24,043 bases of DNA from an uncultured Clostridium sp. GTDB taxonomy: Bacteria; Bacillota; Clostridia; Clostridiales; Clostridiaceae. Shown here piece after piece: positions 23,285-24,043 of this stretch. The position numbers were made by a program, and so were the translations under genes. The stretch's first letter is position 1; each line of letters starts with the position of its first letter. The DNA lies in the NCBI GenBank assembly GCA_900543325.1, contig UQQU01000051.1:1-24043 (forward strand), read 5' to 3'. The notes below the pieces were generated by a model. The model did no database searches. It had not been told where the DNA came from and was given only the letters and a program-made list of their open reading frames with translations.

Positions 23285-23303
23285 AGAAGGGTACTAGATA
23301 TTT

Positions 23304-23585
23304 ATGAAAAAAAACATAAACCTTAAGGGAATTATTGTTGTTTTAATTGTAGGAGTTTTTAGTATATGCTTAATAAAGCAATTAACTGTACTAAGAAGGA
23401 TAAAGAACGATATTGCTATTCAAACTCAAGAATTACAAGAGTTGAAGGAAAAAAATATTAAGTTGCAAGCAGAGCTAGATAGAGCTCAGAGTAATAATGA
23501 ATATTTAGAAAAGTTAGCAAGAGAAAGATTAGGGCTAATAAAAGAAGGCGAGCAGCAAGTTATTCCAGATAACAATTCAGAATAG
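23304..23585 (+). CDS. divIC: Septum formation initiator protein DivIC/FtsB family
   Basis: A 93-residue bitopic membrane protein of the cell-division machinery that partners with FtsL and DivIB. It has a short basic cytosolic end, one membrane segment (about 8-25, GIIVVLIVGVFSICLI) and an extracytoplasmic coiled coil (about 28-70). It then has the family motif EYLEKLARERLGLIKEGEQ (about 66-84). Length is typical. ATG at 23304 has only a distant GAAGGG SD (12-nt spacing). Position between yabQ and yabR matches Bacillus. Confidence 0.92.
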   Translation: MKKNINLKGIIVVLIVGVFSICLIKQLTVLRRIKNDIAIQTQELQELKEKNIKLQAELDRAQSNNEYLEKLARERLGLIKEGEQQVIPDNNSE

Positions 23586-23671
23586 TATTGGTTTAAGTTT
23601 AAATTTCTATTAATGTGGTTATTATTATTAATAACATAGATTATTTAATTTTAAGGAGGATTCTTTGTAAA

Positions 23672-24043
23672 ATGACCTTAATGGCAGGAAACATATTAGA
23701 GGGTACAGTGGTAAATATTACGAACTTCGGAGCTTTCGTAGAGATAGAAGGTAAAACAGGATTAGTTCATATTTCAGAAGTTGCAGATTCTTTTGTTAAG
23801 GATATAAGACAACATCTTAATGAACAAGATAAGGTTAAGGTAAAAGTTATATCTATAGATGATAATGGAAAGATCAGCTTATCTATAAAGCAAGCTAATG
23901 TTAAGAAAAAATCAGTTAAACCAGCAGAAATTGAATGGAAAACTGAAAAGAAAGCTGCTCCAGCAAATTTTGAAGATATAATGTCTAGATTCTTAAAAGA
24001 TAGTGAAGAAAGACAACAAGACTTCAAAAAGCATCAAGAATTT
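23672..24043 (+). CDS. yabR: S1-domain RNA-binding protein YabR (3' end beyond window)
   Basis: The first 124 codons of an S1 RNA-binding protein, open to the last base of the window. The S1 domain (about 5-73) reads GNILEGTVVNITNFGAFVEI, then GLVHISEVADSFVKDI and KISLSIKQA, followed by a charged linker (KKKSVKPAEIEWKTEKK) and the start of a conserved tail (FEDIMSRFLKDSEERQ). The family resembles general stress protein 13 and the polynucleotide phosphorylase S1 domain. A role in translation or RNA metabolism is likely but not defined. ATG at 23672 is used with AAGGAGG (23653-23659) 12 nt upstream. A second in-frame ATG at 23681 lies further away. Confidence 0.9.
   Translation, partial: MTLMAGNILEGTVVNITNFGAFVEIEGKTGLVHISEVADSFVKDIRQHLNEQDKVKVKVISIDDNGKISLSIKQANVKKKSVKPAEIEWKTEKKAAPANFEDIMSRFLKDSEERQQDFKKHQEF

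Noticed and set aside
1..24043. Insertion sequences, prophage, tRNA or rRNA genes
   Set aside because: No transposase, integrase, phage gene, tRNA cloverleaf or rRNA signature was recognised; all gaps are short and AT-rich.

Overview
The window is AT-rich (roughly 70% A+T) with strong GGAGG-type ribosome binding sites, densely packed genes and several sporulation genes (spoVG, spoVT, yabP, yabQ, a SpoVB-type flippase). Gene content and order match the chromosomal spoVG-glmU-prs / pth-mfd-spoVT-yabMNOPQ-divIC-yabR region of Firmicutes. Protein style and composition point to a Clostridium sensu stricto species. I cannot name the species, and no searches were run.

Layout. Positions 1-57 are the last codons of an unidentified gene. 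A convergent intergenic region with an unusual GC-richer hairpin follows (108-168). A minus-strand metallophosphoesterase (279-977) is divergent from a plus-strand M24 aminopeptidase (1175-2251). That gene converges, across a shared terminator, on a minus-strand murC-punA operon (2315-4536). A long AT-rich gap with divergent signals separates murC from purR (4957-5772). Then come spoVG (5893-6174) and the glmU-prs unit (6343-8740). An OmpR-type response regulator and its histidine kinase (8879-10975) are followed by a membrane-anchored HtrA-like protein whose catalytic residues all appear replaced (11079-12215). A tandem 73-nt repeat (12264-12427) fills most of the gap before pth-mfd (12514-16638). 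Next are a PrsA lipoprotein (16723-17736), spoVT, a SpoVB/YabM-type flippase, a tetrapyrrole methylase-MazG fusion, an HU protein, rqcP, yabP, yabQ, divIC and a truncated yabR that runs off the end.

Functional themes. Cell-wall precursor supply and export: glmU (UDP-GlcNAc), murC, the lipid-linked flippase and divIC. Purine/PRPP metabolism: purR, prs, punA. Translation and its quality control: pth, rqcP, yabR. DNA repair and nucleoid: mfd, hup. Sporulation: spoVG, spoVT, yabP, yabQ.

Regulatory signals visible by eye include strong sigma-A-type promoters (purR, glmU, prsA), two sigma-H-like promoters (spoVG, hup), and candidate sporulation-sigma promoters (spoVT, flippase, yabP). Candidate PurR boxes lie in the purR and glmU leaders, and intrinsic terminators are numerous. 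The most noteworthy non-coding structures are a hairpin that pairs the flippase Shine-Dalgarno with an anti-SD, the 73-nt tandem repeats with compensatory changes in their stems, a perfect 14-bp hairpin in the glmU leader, and competing stems upstream of hup. None is proven to be functional or new. The coding part is otherwise conserved housekeeping content.
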